Shown here: positions 25,405 to 34,960 of the stretch, in pieces
Numbering within the stretch: the first letter of the stretch is position 1
Layout: each line of letters begins with the position of its first letter
From: Streptacidiphilus jiangxiensis
Lineage (GTDB): Bacteria; Actinomycetota; Actinomycetes; Streptomycetales; Streptomycetaceae
Reading direction: 5' to 3'
Assembly (NCBI RefSeq): GCF_900109465.1
Contig: NZ_FOAZ01000002.1
Span: 62,001 to 126,000 of the forward strand
DNA: 64,000 nt
Made by a program: the position numbers and the translations under genes
The notes under the pieces: model-generated
What the model saw: only the letters and a program-made list of their open reading frames with translations
What the model was told of the DNA's origin: nothing
The model's database searches: none

Positions 25405-27594
25405 ATGACACTCGTCGACCCAGAACAGCCCCGCGACCGCGACAGGCGCGCAGGCCGCACCGAGCCCCCACAGGAGGAACGGGGCGATCAAAAGGGGCGG
25501 CAGTTGGACAGCTCCCGCGCTACGCCTACGAGCGGGGCCCTGACCACCGACCAGGGGGTTCGAGTCGAGGACAACGACAACTCGCTGCGACTCGGCGAAC
25601 GTGGGCCCACCCTGCTGGAGGACTTCCAGGTCCGCGAGAAGCTCACGCACTTCGACCACGAGCGGATCCCCGAGCGGGTGGTCCACGCCCGGGGCGCCGG
25701 CGCGTACGGCTTCTTCGAGCCGTACGAGTCGCTGGCCCGGTACACGTGCGCCGACTTCCTGCAAGACCCCGGTCGGCGAACGCCGGTCTTCGTACGGTTC
25801 TCCACGGTCCAGGGGCCGCGCGGATCGGCCGACACGGTACGTGACGTACGCGGCTTCGCCACGAAGTTCTACACCCGGCAGGGCAACTACGACCTCGTCG
25901 GCAACAACATGCCCGTCTTCTTCATCCAGGACGCCGCGAAGTTCCCCGACTTCGTGCACGCGGTGAAGATGGAACCGGACAACGAGATGCCGACGGGCGG
26001 GTCCGCGCACGACACGTTCTGGGACTTCTGCTCGTTGCAGCCGGAGTCCACGCACATGCTCATGTGGGCGATGTCGGACCGGGCGATTCCGCGCAGCTTC
26101 CGGATGATGCAGGGCTTCGGCGTCCACACCTTCCGCTTCGTCACCGCCGACGGCCGTGGGACGTTCGTGAAATTCCACTGGCGTCCCAAGCTCGGCGTGG
26201 CGTGCCAGGTATGGGACGAGGCCCAGATCACCGCCGGACGCGATCCGGACTTCCACCGCCGCGACCTGTGGGACGCCATCGAGGCGGGCGACTACCCGGA
26301 GTGGGAGCTGGGTGTCCAGCTCATCGCGGAGGAGGACGAGCACGCCTTCGCCTTCGACCTGCTGGACCCCACCAAACTGGTGCCCGAGGAACTGGTGCCG
26401 GTCAAGGTCATCGGCCGAATGGTGCTCGACCGCAATCCACAGAACTTCTTTGCCGAGACCGAGCAGGTCGCCTTCCACACGGCCAACATCGTGCCCGGCA
26501 TCGACTTCACCAACGACCCGCTGCTGCAAGGGCGTAACTTCTCCTACCTGGACACCCAGCTGATCCGGCTCGGCGGCCCTAACTTCTCCCAGCTTCCGGT
26601 GAACCGACCCCTGGCCGATGTGAACACCAACCACCGTGACGGCTTCGGTCAGCAGGTGATCCATCCCGGCACCAGCTACTCGCCGAACTCACTCGGCGGT
26701 GGCTGCCCGGCAGCGATGGGCGGGGGTCTGGCCACCGGAGTGTTCCAGCACCACCAGGAGCGGATCGAGGGCGCCGTGATCCGGCACCGCAGCCCGAGCT
26801 TCGCAGACCACTACAGCCAGGCCACCCTCTTCTGGAACAGCATGACCGACTGGGAGCAGAGGCACATCGTTGCGGCGTTCCGCTTCGAACTGGGCAAGGT
26901 CAACGACCGTGCGGTGCGTACCCGCATGGTCGACAACCTGACCCGGGTTGACCCGCAGCTGGCCGCCGACGTTGCTCACGGCATCGGGGTCCACGAACCC
27001 GAGGCCGCCGCGCCGGCGGTCGCGACCACCGAGGCGAACGCCGGGAAGACCGTGGCCGCCTCTCCAGCGCTGAGTCTGGACAACCTTCGGGGCACGTCAG
27101 TTCGCACCCGCAAAGTCGCTGTGCTGATCGCCCCCGGCGTCGACGCCGAAGACGTGGCCGGCGCTCGTGGACTCGCCGCCCAGGGATTGATCGTCGAGAC
27201 CCTCGCCGCCGAGGACGGCTCCGTGCGCGGTCGAGACGGCGCGCGGGTTCCGGTGGACCGGGCGATCGCCACCGTCGGCTCCGTGCTGTACGACGCCGTC
27301 CTGGTCCCGGGAGGACAAGACAGCATCGACGCACTCGCAGGCGACGCGGCCGCACTCCGATTCCTTGCCGAGGCCTATCTGCACGGAAAGCCCCTGGCCA
27401 CTCTCGGGGAGGCCACCACACTGCTCCGAGCCCCTGGCATGCTCCCCGGCAGTCTCGCCACGCCCAGTCTCGCAACCATGCCCGGAGTCCTCGCCGCCGG
27501 TCCCGGCCAATCCCCCGGCCCGGACTTCTGGAAGCACTTCATCCAGCTCCTGGAACACCATCGCTTCCCAGAACGGGAGACGCGCCCCACCTGA
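25405..27594 (+). CDS. katE: monofunctional catalase, HPII (KatE) type, with DJ-1/PfpI-like C-terminal domain
   Basis: A 729-aa large-subunit catalase that converts hydrogen peroxide to water and oxygen. Essential His is H94 ([12 protein letters not shown]); the Asn and NADPH-face region is [14 protein letters not shown]; the proximal heme Tyr is Y381 ([13 protein letters not shown]). Residues about 565-729 form the flavodoxin/DJ-1-like domain ([28 protein letters not shown]) found in HPII enzymes. The start ATG has a weak ribosome site, but [19 protein letters not shown] just after it matches the usual N-terminal region. The 3' end is overlapped by an antisense gene. Confidence 0.93.
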   Translation: MTLVDPEQPRDRDRRAGRTEPPQEERGDQKGRQLDSSRATPTSGALTTDQGVRVEDNDNSLRLGERGPTLLEDFQVREKLTHFDHERIPERVVHARGAGAYGFFEPYESLARYTCADFLQDPGRRTPVFVRFSTVQGPRGSADTVRDVRGFATKFYTRQGNYDLVGNNMPVFFIQDAAKFPDFVHAVKMEPDNEMPTGGSAHDTFWDFCSLQPESTHMLMWAMSDRAIPRSFRMMQGFGVHTFRFVTADGRGTFVKFHWRPKLGVACQVWDEAQITAGRDPDFHRRDLWDAIEAGDYPEWELGVQLIAEEDEHAFAFDLLDPTKLVPEELVPVKVIGRMVLDRNPQNFFAETEQVAFHTANIVPGIDFTNDPLLQGRNFSYLDTQLIRLGGPNFSQLPVNRPLADVNTNHRDGFGQQVIHPGTSYSPNSLGGGCPAAMGGGLATGVFQHHQERIEGAVIRHRSPSFADHYSQATLFWNSMTDWEQRHIVAAFRFELGKVNDRAVRTRMVDNLTRVDPQLAADVAHGIGVHEPEAAAPAVATTEANAGKTVAASPALSLDNLRGTSVRTRKVAVLIAPGVDAEDVAGARGLAAQGLIVETLAAEDGSVRGRDGARVPVDRAIATVGSVLYDAVLVPGGQDSIDALAGDAAALRFLAEAYLHGKPLATLGEATTLLRAPGMLPGSLATPSLATMPGVLAAGPGQSPGPDFWKHFIQLLEHHRFPERETRPT

Positions 27595-28235
27595 GCCTCC
27601 GCACCGCATCGCGTTCGACGTCCCGCCTCTTCTGTCTGCCCCGGTCGCCGCAGTGGCGGCTTGGCAGCACGCGTGCCGACCACGGTGGTGAGGAGTTCCT
27701 CGATCGCGGCGAGCCGGGCGTCCAGCGCCTGGATGTCCTCTCGGGTGGAACCCTGGCGGTCGTCCTTGAGTGTGATCGCCAGGTGACCGTCCGGTTCAAG
27801 GCTCCCGACGGCAACATCACTGATGGTGCCGCCGTTCTGCATTCGAACCGCGAGCTCGACTTCTCCGCTGCGTAGCGCCAGGTGCCGGAGGGCGTCCGGT
27901 ACGACCTCTCCGTCGGCGATCACCGTGGTGGCGGTGCCCTCGAGCAGGCGCTCGGCTCGGCGGTCGCGAGCCACCCATCGGTTCACCGCCGAGTTCAGGA
28001 CAACGAGGGTCACGGCGCCGATCGCACCACCCAGGAGGCTGTTGTCCGATCCGATGACCGCGTTCTGAACCACGTTCGACAGCAGGAAGATCACGACGAA
28101 GTCGAAGGTGTTGAGGTTCGCCAGCCCTCGCTTCCCGCTGATCCGGAACAGGCCGAGGATCAGCACGTAGACCAGCACGGTGCGGATGATCTTCTCCGCG
28201 ATGGGAACCTGAACGACCCACAGGTCATGCCACAT
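27375..28235 (-). CDS. DUF421 (YetF-like) membrane protein, extended over katE
   Basis: A 286-aa protein with three N-terminal membrane segments (IIRTVLVYVLILGLFRISG, VVIFLLSNVVQNAVIG, GAIGAVTLVVLNSAVN) and the soluble DUF421 domain (ATTVIADGEVVPDALRH, EVELAVRMQNGGTISDV). A C-terminal helix (IQALDARLAAIEELLTTVVG) is the natural end. The frame continues about 95 codons with basic, Ser-rich sequence and runs 220 bp antisense into katE, so the normal stop seems lost. GGGAGGT precedes the ATG at 28235. Confidence 0.8.
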   Translation of the reverse strand: MWHDLWVVQVPIAEKIIRTVLVYVLILGLFRISGKRGLANLNTFDFVVIFLLSNVVQNAVIGSDNSLLGGAIGAVTLVVLNSAVNRWVARDRRAERLLEGTATTVIADGEVVPDALRHLALRSGEVELAVRMQNGGTISDVAVGSLEPDGHLAITLKDDRQGSTREDIQALDARLAAIEELLTTVVGTRAAKPPLRRPGQTEEAGRRTRCGAEAQVGRVSRSGKRWCSRSWMKCFQKSGPGDWPGPAARTPGMVARLGVARLPGSMPGARSSVVASPRVARGFPCR

Positions 28236-28344
28236 CGGCCGCACCTCCCGCTGCTGCTCACGATCTCAGGACTCCGTGGGCCTTGTGCCGCACCGGCGCG
28301 GCGCCACTCGGAGCAGGGGCATCAGGGAGCTGTCGCCCGATCAG

Positions 28345-28521
28345 CTACTTGTCTGCTGAGGGCGGCTCGCTCTCCTCAGCGTCCTCGCCATCGTCCTCCT
28401 CATCGTCGCCTTTGGCCCGGACGTCCTTTGGAGTGGGCGCTGTGATGTTCCGCTGCTCTGCAGACCGCTCCCTTGTCTCGTCGTCTGCCTGGGCCTTGTC
28501 GCCATCATCCGAGGTGCTCAT
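28345..28521 (-). CDS. small acidic protein, low complexity (58 aa)
   Basis: Starts MSTSDDGDKAQADDETRERS and ends in a Glu/Asp-rich run. No membrane segment or known domain. It is probably disordered. The upstream ribosome site is weak, so this is a modest call. Confidence 0.45.
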   Translation of the reverse strand: MSTSDDGDKAQADDETRERSAEQRNITAPTPKDVRAKGDDEEDDGEDAEESEPPSADK

Positions 28522-28617
28522 GGCCCCATCATCACTGCCGGGCGGCCGGTTTCCGGGCAGACACGTGGGCAAGCCACTCCAATCGACCAGCCACAAGGTC
28601 AGTGGAAGCTTCCGTGT

Positions 28618-29844
28618 TCAGGTGGCGCGGGCCCCGCGGGTGCTCCGCTCCGGGGACGCCGGTGTCCGCAGGGCCTGGGTGACAGCCCACACGACAGAGA
28701 CGGCGGGAACAGCGAGAACCGCGCCGATGATCCCGAGCGCGATGGTTCCCGCGATCACCGAGACGGCTACGACGACGGGGTGCAGCCGCACGGCCCAGCT
28801 CATGATCAACGGGTGCAGGAGATGCCCTTCGATCTCCCCGATCACGACGATCAGGCCCAGCACGATCACGGCAGTGATCGGGCCGCGGGCCGCCAGCGCC
28901 ACCGCACTCGCGACGGCGAGGGCCACGGGTGAGCCGATCAACGGCACGAACGCGGCCAGGAATTCCAGCATGGCCAGCGGTCCGGCCAGGGGCACCCGCA
29001 GCGCGAACAAGGCGATGCCGACCAGCACTGCGTTGGTGGCCGCGACCAGGATGATGCCGCGGATGTAGCCGGACAGCGTGCCCAAGGCCGCAGTCCCGCC
29101 GCGCTGCCAGCCATCCCGCCGCACGGCCGGGAGTTGGTCTCGGCAGAAGTCCCACATCCGCTCCCCGGAATAGACGAAGAACACCGAGCAGAACAACCCC
29201 AGCGCGGCCACCGTAAGGATCTCCACGGCCTGCGTCGCTCCGTTGACCGCGCTTTGCAACAAGCTGGAGCGGTGGGTGGAGATGAAGGCGGTGATCTTCT
29301 GTTGCAGACCCGTCAACGCGCCCGGCCGCACATGGAACGGCGACCCCTCGAGCCAGTGCTCGACGCGGCCGATCCCGGTGTCGAACTGCGCCACCACCTT
29401 CGGCGCCTCGTCCGCGACCAGCAGGCCGGTGACCGACAGCAGGACAGCGATGATCAACACCGCGAGCACGTACGCGCACAACACCGCGGTCACGCGCGGC
29501 ATCACCCTGCTCAGCCGGTCGGCCAGTGGCCGCAGCAGCGCGGTGACGACCAGCCCGAGGAACACCGCGATCACAACCGGCTGGAAACGGACGAGCAGTT
29601 GGAACAACGCGTAGGCGGCAGCTCCCAGGACCAGCAGCCGCCATGCCCACCCGGCCGCGGTCTGCACGAACACCGGCACACCTGGTGAGGGACGGGACGT
29701 CCGCTGGACCGTGGTGGGCGGCCGGTGACCCACCACCTGTCGTCGGGGCCGCCCCGCCCGGGCTCGCCCGACACGGCCACCAGGGCCGCCTCTGCGGTCG
29801 GCCCCCTCCGGCACCCGCCCCAGCAACTGTCGCCACCGGCCCAT
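28618..29844 (-). CDS. AI-2E family transporter (PerM-like)
   Basis: A 408-aa polytopic protein. An Arg-rich N-terminal segment of about 55 residues precedes about eight membrane spans, including LLVRFQPVVIAVFLGLVVTA, AALGLFCSVFFVYSGERMW, LAGPLAMLEFLAAFVPLIGS and the family motif GEIEGHLLHPLIMSWAVRLHP. The family includes putative AI-2 exporters and Na+/H+ antiporters; the substrate here is unknown. AGAGGAG lies 7 nt before the ATG at 29844. Confidence 0.85.
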   Translation of the reverse strand: MGRWRQLLGRVPEGADRRGGPGGRVGRARAGRPRRQVVGHRPPTTVQRTSRPSPGVPVFVQTAAGWAWRLLVLGAAAYALFQLLVRFQPVVIAVFLGLVVTALLRPLADRLSRVMPRVTAVLCAYVLAVLIIAVLLSVTGLLVADEAPKVVAQFDTGIGRVEHWLEGSPFHVRPGALTGLQQKITAFISTHRSSLLQSAVNGATQAVEILTVAALGLFCSVFFVYSGERMWDFCRDQLPAVRRDGWQRGGTAALGTLSGYIRGIILVAATNAVLVGIALFALRVPLAGPLAMLEFLAAFVPLIGSPVALAVASAVALAARGPITAVIVLGLIVVIGEIEGHLLHPLIMSWAVRLHPVVVAVSVIAGTIALGIIGAVLAVPAVSVVWAVTQALRTPASPERSTRGARAT

Positions 29845-30530
29845 CCACCAGCTCCTCTGCGCTCTCGTCCATCCGACGCCCACGCGGCCGCTCCCCGAGG
29901 TCCTCTGCCCGCGGTTCTACACGCCAGCCCCTCGCGTTCCGCCACACCGCGCCGGAGAGATCAGCGCCGAGCTGAGTGGCGCCCGCGACGGCGCGTCGGA
30001 GACACCCGGGGCGCCGCCCGACGGCTCCGTCGATCGATTGGGGAGACCCCCACCGGTCGCCGCGATTGCGCACCGCGCGACGGCGAGGCCTCTGAACCGT
30101 CGTGACCCTTGCCGACCGACTGGGCGCCCCCGTGAGGCCGCGGCGCCTGGTCGTGGTGGGGCCCAGGCGCCGCGAGCGGGCACGCCCCGACACTGAGGCC
30201 GGGGGCCCGCATCCCGCTCCTACCCGTGGCCTTCGCCTGGCATCCGCCCAGCTCGACGCTCGGGCCAGACCACGCGCCTGCGCCTGGTCCCGGTTCCAAC
30301 CTGGGCCGCGCGCGGGAGCCGCGCGGGTCGAACGGCTAGGCGCCCCGGGCGAGGGAGTGTCCGGGGCGCCTGCTCCGCCGCTCTACAGGCGCGTTCAATT
30401 CGCCTGCCAGGGCGAGCTGCCGGCACAAGCCGAGATGGACAGCCTGGCCATTCTCATCGCGACGGACACGTTGGAGGACGTCGGCTTCATCCCGGCCCCT
30501 GGGCGCATCTGCTTCTGATTCCCGTCTGGT
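29845..30530. other. long intergenic region with possible gene remnant
   Basis: About 690 bp without a supported gene. Bases 30386-30518 (+) read YRRVQFACQGELPAQAEM then ATDTLEDVGFIPAPG with good third-position bias but no start signal, perhaps a remnant. A strong stem-loop lies at 30139-30174. Confidence 0.35.
30139..30174. terminator. strong stem-loop in intergenic region
   Basis: CGCGGCGCCTGG, 12-nt loop, CCAGGCGCCGCG: perfect 12-bp arms. It lies about 360 nt past the end of the gene chain that stops at 30531 and upstream of the AI-2E gene, both on the minus strand, so a minus-strand terminator is possible. Confidence 0.4.
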
Positions 30531-30905
30531 TCATGCGGCCGAGCGACGGGGTGACGGCAGGACCCGTCTCCGTCGCCCCGGTCCGGCGGTCAGCCGGTCC
30601 CACTCCGGGTCCGGGCGCCCCGGCACCATCCGGCCCGACGCAGCCCACACCACCGCGATCTCACGAAACAGCGGGGTGCCGTCCGACAGACTGGCTTCCG
30701 TTGACGACGGCGGCACCGGATCCGAAGGGGTCACATCGCGCTCAACGAGCTGGTCGGCCGGGTAGCACCGCGGTGTCCTCCGGACGGGCGAGCGCACGGC
30801 ACCGCCCCCACAGCAGCACGTCCCGGGCTCCCCGGGCGCGCCTTCGGATTCGACACTCCAAGCAGGGCCCGAGCTGACATGTGCCGGGGGCGACGGCGCG
30901 CTCAT
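30531..30905 (-). CDS. 124-aa conserved-type protein, third in the desaturase chain
   Basis: Its ATG overlaps the stop of the sigma-like gene by 4 nt (ATGA), so it is translationally coupled. The N-terminal half is Gly/Cys/Pro-rich (GTCCCGGGAV). The C-terminal part, GTPLFREIAVVWAASGRMVPG then RPDPEWDRLTA, resembles a motif I recall at the end of several streptomycete hypothetical proteins. No enzymatic domain. Its link to the sigma-like protein and the desaturase is inferred from coupling alone. Confidence 0.55.
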   Translation of the reverse strand: MSAPSPPAHVSSGPAWSVESEGAPGEPGTCCCGGGAVRSPVRRTPRCYPADQLVERDVTPSDPVPPSSTEASLSDGTPLFREIAVVWAASGRMVPGRPDPEWDRLTAGPGRRRRVLPSPRRSAA

Positions 30906-31270
30906 TCGGAGTCGGGCGGCTCAGCATGCAAACGCAGCACACGGTGGGTGAGCCTCAGCAACCGGCTGACCGGGCAGTCAGGTTGAGCAGCCAGCAGGGG
31001 CGCAGCCCGCCACAACTCGACGAAGACCTGCTCGGTCGCCTTGCGGGCTGTCGTAGCGTCGTGGCACACGGCGAGGGCCGCGAGCCAGATGTCGGGCACG
31101 AGCACGTCGTACAAGGCGGCGAAAGCGGCCGCATCCCCTTGCGCGGTCCGCCCGAGCAGATCGGCGATTCGTTCAACCGCGGGGCCGGGTCGTGCGCGTC
31201 GGCCGCTCACACGTCCTGCTCCGGCGCCCGGCGACCGCGGCGCGCCCGCGATCGGGAGTGGGATGTTCAT
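30902..31270 (-). CDS. sigma-70 region-2-like protein without region 4
   Basis: A 122-aa protein. GDAAAFAALYDVLVPDIWLA and ATTARKATEQVFVELWRAAP match ECF sigma region 2. The segment after it (PVSRLLRLTHRVLRLH) is where region 2 helices end; there is no region 4 helix-turn-helix. ATG overlaps the desaturase stop by 4 nt (ATGA), and its own stop overlaps the next gene in the same way. It could be a sigma remnant or a regulator that binds RNA polymerase or an anti-sigma factor without -35 contact. Confidence 0.7.
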   Translation of the reverse strand: MNIPLPIAGAPRSPGAGAGRVSGRRARPGPAVERIADLLGRTAQGDAAAFAALYDVLVPDIWLAALAVCHDATTARKATEQVFVELWRAAPLLAAQPDCPVSRLLRLTHRVLRLHAEPPDSE

Positions 31271-32271
31271 AGCCGGTGGCCTTCCAAGCGGCTGGTGGTG
31301 GGCCAGCGCACGTCGGTCGCCCAACCGGCGCGCTCGAGCAGGCGGATGACGGTGGCGCTCAGGTCGATCTGCCGGCGGTCGACGCCGTGGCGGGCGCAGG
31401 TCGGGTCGGCATGGTGGAGGTTGTGCCAGCTCTCCCCGAAAGACGGCAGCGCCAGCAGCCACAGGTTGGTGGCGCGGTCGTGACGGCGGGTGCGGAACGG
31501 ACGGTGGCCGATCATGTGGCACAGCGAGTTCACGCTCCAAGTGACGTGCTGGAGCACGGCGACGCGGACCAGGCCTGCCCACAGCAGGGCCGCCAGCGCG
31601 GCGTGCAGGGTGCCGCCGATCGCCCATCCCAGCCCAAGGGGCAGGGCCAAGGAGAGGACGCACAGGGCGGGAAAGGCGGCCGAGACTCTGAGCATTGCGC
31701 GGTCGGCCAGGAGGTCGGGCGCATATCGCTCGGCCGGAGTGGAGTCACCGGTGAACAGCCAGCCGACGTGGGCGTGGGCCAGGCCCCGGAGTTGGCCGCG
31801 GAGCGTGGTGCCGTACCGGAAGGGCGAGTGCGGGTCGCCGGGGCGGTCGGTGAAGGCGTGGTGGCGTCGGTGGGTCGCGACCCAGTTGATCACGTCGCCC
31901 TGGAAGGCCATCGACCCGGCCATCGCGAGTACGACTCGCAGGGTCGGTGTGGCTGTGAAGCTGTGGTGGGTCAGGCATCGGTGGAGCCCGACGGTGACGC
32001 CTAGGCCCGTGACGACGTACAGCGCCGCAGCGAGCACGATGTCGACCGGGCCGATCAGCTGTCCCCACAGGACCCACGCGGCGAGGACGACCGCGAGGAG
32101 CGGAAACGCCACGATGACAGCCGTGACTGCCACCCGCCATCCCTGTGGTTGGAGTTCCAGAGCGGTTCGCGTCGAGGGGAACGGCTCGACGCCCGTATAG
32201 CCCGGCTGCTGCGTGCTCACCGTCGACGCGCGGGAGGGCGACGTCGACATTGCTTGTTCGATACTGGACAC
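31267..32271 (-). CDS. membrane fatty acid (acyl-CoA delta-9 type) desaturase
   Basis: A 334-aa di-iron membrane enzyme that should introduce a double bond into acyl chains. The three histidine boxes are HRCLTH, HRRHH and HNLHH, with NxxxH-type sequence SVNSLCHMIGHRPF. About four membrane spans lie around residues 40-80 and 185-230. Start: GTG at 32271 has AGGAG at 5 nt; the ATG seven codons later lacks one. The following sigma-like gene overlaps its stop by 4 nt. It would adjust membrane fluidity and needs an electron donor not encoded nearby. Confidence 0.88.
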   Translation of the reverse strand: MSSIEQAMSTSPSRASTVSTQQPGYTGVEPFPSTRTALELQPQGWRVAVTAVIVAFPLLAVVLAAWVLWGQLIGPVDIVLAAALYVVTGLGVTVGLHRCLTHHSFTATPTLRVVLAMAGSMAFQGDVINWVATHRRHHAFTDRPGDPHSPFRYGTTLRGQLRGLAHAHVGWLFTGDSTPAERYAPDLLADRAMLRVSAAFPALCVLSLALPLGLGWAIGGTLHAALAALLWAGLVRVAVLQHVTWSVNSLCHMIGHRPFRTRRHDRATNLWLLALPSFGESWHNLHHADPTCARHGVDRRQIDLSATVIRLLERAGWATDVRWPTTSRLEGHRL

Positions 32272-32505
32272 CGGCACTCCTGGCCGTCTTGGTTGCGACG
32301 CAGCCAGGGTCAGGGGCAGCCGAACAGCACCATCGGTGGGATCATCACCCCGCGAGCAGTGAGTGCGTCGCGTCTCGGACGGTGCCGGTCCATCCAGACT
32401 AACGCCATCTCCCGTCGGCGACCCCGCTCGCCGCTGGGCGGCTCTGCCCGGTGAACCCGATCTTCCTGCCACGCCCCGCAGAACAGGGCCGTCGGCCGGC
32501 TTGGC

Positions 32506-32874
32506 TCAGGTGTCCTCCTCCATCCGGATAGCCCGCTCCAGCGTCTCGAAGGCTTTTCCGCCCTCTCCTTGCTGCTGCTCCAGCAGCGCTCCGGCAATGG
32601 CGTCGAGTTTTCGCTGGATTGCGTGTTCAGCACGCCGTTCGGTGTTCTTGAGAAGGGCCAGTAGCAGCAATGTGACCGCCGACATGGCGTCACTTGCCAG
32701 AAGCTGCGAGCTCAGAGACATGCCCGTGAGGCGCACGATGAGGACGCCGCCCACAAGGAGCAGACAGAAGGAGAAGAACGCGGGTGAGCTGGTGAGGTTC
32801 GACGCCCGCTCGGAGAAGCTCCCGAAAGGACTGCGTGCGTCACCCCCGCGCTCCGAGGGATGCTGGAATGTCAT
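32506..32874 (-). CDS. low-affinity iron permease family protein
   Basis: A 122-aa protein with two membrane segments (FFSFCLLLVGGVLIVRLTG, AMSAVTLLLLALLK) followed by NTERRAEHAIQRKLDAI, the QN(T)..R...A...KLDE-type signature of the Fe_permease family. Despite the name, transport by these proteins in bacteria is unproven. GGAGG lies 8 nt before the ATG at 32874. A Glu-rich coiled tail ends the protein. Confidence 0.75.
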   Translation of the reverse strand: MTFQHPSERGGDARSPFGSFSERASNLTSSPAFFSFCLLLVGGVLIVRLTGMSLSSQLLASDAMSAVTLLLLALLKNTERRAEHAIQRKLDAIAGALLEQQQGEGGKAFETLERAIRMEEDT

Positions 32875-33067
32875 AGGAACTGCCTCCGGAAGGAAAGCGA
32901 CCTCGATGCCCCGCCCCTCCGCGAGGGCCTGTGCTTGGCTGCGCTCGGGGAACACGAATCTCCCAGGGGCTGCTGCCCAGACTACGCATGGGAAGGCGAG
33001 CGACTCCCGGTCCCGACTCTCCGTCGCCGGCGTGTCCGCCCTCTACTCCGGCCGGGCGGCGCTCGCC

Positions 33068-34945
33068 TCAGGGCTGTACGAGGGTGCTGAACGCCACCAG
33101 AAGTACGGCGACGCCGGTCGCGAGCCAGACCGCGTTGTCGCCGAGCCGCCCGGAGTGCAGGCTACGCAGCGGGGCCACGAGGCGTTGGGTGACGGCTGCG
33201 GCGAGGCCGCGCAGGCGGTGTGCGGCGGCTCCCTGCAGCGCCGGACCCCAGAGGGCCGTCGCGGCAAGCGCTGCTGCGAGGATGGTCGAGAGCAGGCCCA
33301 ACGCGATGCCCTCGCCCGTCCACACCACAGGCGGCGCGACGGGCGTCACGACGGGCATCGCAGGCTGATTGGTGGGTGCCAGACCGACAGCGGCCAGGTA
33401 AGCGGCTCTGCTGGTGAACAGCTGGCCGGCACGGGTGAGCGCAGTGACCGGGCCGGGGAGAAGACCGAGGACGAGTGACCCGGCGAGCAGGAGTGCGGGG
33501 ACGACCAGCATGGGGGCCGGGACGGGCCGTCCGGGATCGCGGACCTCGGGTTCCTCGTGGTCGCCGCGCGTCTGCGCCCCGGCGGTGGCGTCGGGGCGGC
33601 CTCCGGCCCCGGTGAACACGCGAGCCGCAGTACGCAACACGGTGGCGCCGGTGATCGCGGAGGTCAGGACGAAAACGGCGGGGAGCCAGCCGAGGAATTC
33701 TCCGGCGGCGTGTTCGGTGAGCGCCTTGCCCAGTCCGGTGCCGAACGGCGGTAGGCCGGCGAGAGCCAGAGCCCCGAGGACGAACATGATGCCCGCGCTG
33801 CGACGCAGTTCGCGGGCACGCCCGTACAGGCTGTGTTCGTCCACCGATCCGTGCTGGTCGAGTAGTACACCCGTGAGTGCGAACAACGCGGCCTTGACCC
33901 CGGCATGGCCGGCGACGTACAGGGCTGTGCCGGTGACACCCTGCGGGCTCAGCAGGGAGATGCCGACCAGGAACAGGCCGACGTGACTGATCGTGGAGAA
34001 GGCGAGCATGCGTTTGATGTGCCGCTGCTGCCAGCACATGACCGCGCCGAGCAGAGCGGTGACCACTCCGGTGCTGGTGAGAACGTCCCGCATCGCGTGG
34101 GCGGGGATGCCGCCGGGCCCCGAGAACAAGGTCCAGTAGACGCGGGCGGCACCGTAGACACCCAGTTCGACCATGACGCCCGACAGCAGCATGCACACGG
34201 GCGTCGGAGCGACGGCATGGGCGTCGGGAAGCCAGAAGTGGAAGGGTGCCATCGCACCCTTGACCAGGAGGCCGGTCAGCACGAGCACGAACGCCACGAC
34301 GATCAGCGCATCGGCCGAGTGGCCGGCCAGGTGCCGACCGATCTGTGCCATCCCCAACTCGCCCGTACGGGCGTACAGGAGCGCGATGCCCATCAGGGAG
34401 CAGTACGCGGCCAGGGAATTGATCACGCCGAAGGTCAGCGCCCCTTGCAGCGGCCTGGGGTCCTCGACGTGGTAGCCGGTGAGCGCGTAGGCCACGGCGC
34501 CCATCAGTTCGAAGAACACGAAGGCGTTGAAGAGGTCGCCGGTCAGCGCGAAGCCGCACATCCCGGCCTCGAAGAGCAGAATCAGAGCGGGAAACGTACC
34601 CCGGTGACCGGCGGGGGGTTCCTCGAAGAAGCGCCATGCGTACAGCAGGGCGGCCAGGATCAGCACAGTGATCAGCAGGGCGAGCCCGATGCCGATCCGG
34701 TCGCCGACCAGGACGATGCCCACGCCCTCGCCGCCGGTGGGCTTCCAGGCTCCCACCCAGTTCACCTGAGTGCCTCGGCTCGAGCAGTGCCAGAGTCCGG
34801 CGAGGAGGACCACGTCGGCCGACGCCCAAGCGGTGGCCAGAATGTCGCAACCGAGTCGGGGAAGCAGCCGGCCCGCCAGCGCCAGGGTGACTGCGCCGAG
34901 CAAGGGAACGGCGACAGCGAGGGGAAGCAGTTGTGCCGCGGTCAT
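33068..34945 (-). CDS. mrpD: Mrp antiporter subunit D-like / proton-conducting membrane transporter
   Basis: A 625-aa protein with about 14-16 spans, homologous to complex I NuoL/M/N. Conserved proton-pathway residues appear: Glu in AFVFFELMGAVAYALTG and Lys in LVLTGLLVKGAMAPFHFWLP, then DAHAVAPTPVCMLLSGVMVE. Later HIKRMLAFSTISHVGLF is also typical. Last gene of the seven-gene minus-strand operon, 15 nt after the mrpC-like gene. It is the only antiporter-like subunit here; a full-length MrpA is absent. Confidence 0.87.
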   Translation of the reverse strand: MTAAQLLPLAVAVPLLGAVTLALAGRLLPRLGCDILATAWASADVVLLAGLWHCSSRGTQVNWVGAWKPTGGEGVGIVLVGDRIGIGLALLITVLILAALLYAWRFFEEPPAGHRGTFPALILLFEAGMCGFALTGDLFNAFVFFELMGAVAYALTGYHVEDPRPLQGALTFGVINSLAAYCSLMGIALLYARTGELGMAQIGRHLAGHSADALIVVAFVLVLTGLLVKGAMAPFHFWLPDAHAVAPTPVCMLLSGVMVELGVYGAARVYWTLFSGPGGIPAHAMRDVLTSTGVVTALLGAVMCWQQRHIKRMLAFSTISHVGLFLVGISLLSPQGVTGTALYVAGHAGVKAALFALTGVLLDQHGSVDEHSLYGRARELRRSAGIMFVLGALALAGLPPFGTGLGKALTEHAAGEFLGWLPAVFVLTSAITGATVLRTAARVFTGAGGRPDATAGAQTRGDHEEPEVRDPGRPVPAPMLVVPALLLAGSLVLGLLPGPVTALTRAGQLFTSRAAYLAAVGLAPTNQPAMPVVTPVAPPVVWTGEGIALGLLSTILAAALAATALWGPALQGAAAHRLRGLAAAVTQRLVAPLRSLHSGRLGDNAVWLATGVAVLLVAFSTLVQP

Positions 34946-34960
34946 CGGGTGTGCGTCCCC

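Noticed and set aside
25014..25460. Possible membrane protein upstream of katE on the minus strand (TVSIPLFLALYLVTVQ segment)
   Set aside because: Only one short hydrophobic stretch, poor codon bias and a start inside the katE reading frame.
24955..26664. Minus-strand frame opposite the 5' part of katE and its leader
   Set aside because: No homology and no start signal; katE motifs are unambiguous on the other strand.
30139..30174. Stem-loop considered as a small RNA or attachment site
   Set aside because: No flanking direct repeats, integrase or promoter; a terminator is the simpler reading.
30102..30518. Plus-strand frame of 138 codons in the long gap
   Set aside because: The first two thirds are Arg/Pro-rich and span the strong hairpin; only the last 40 codons look coding, so I treat it as a possible remnant.
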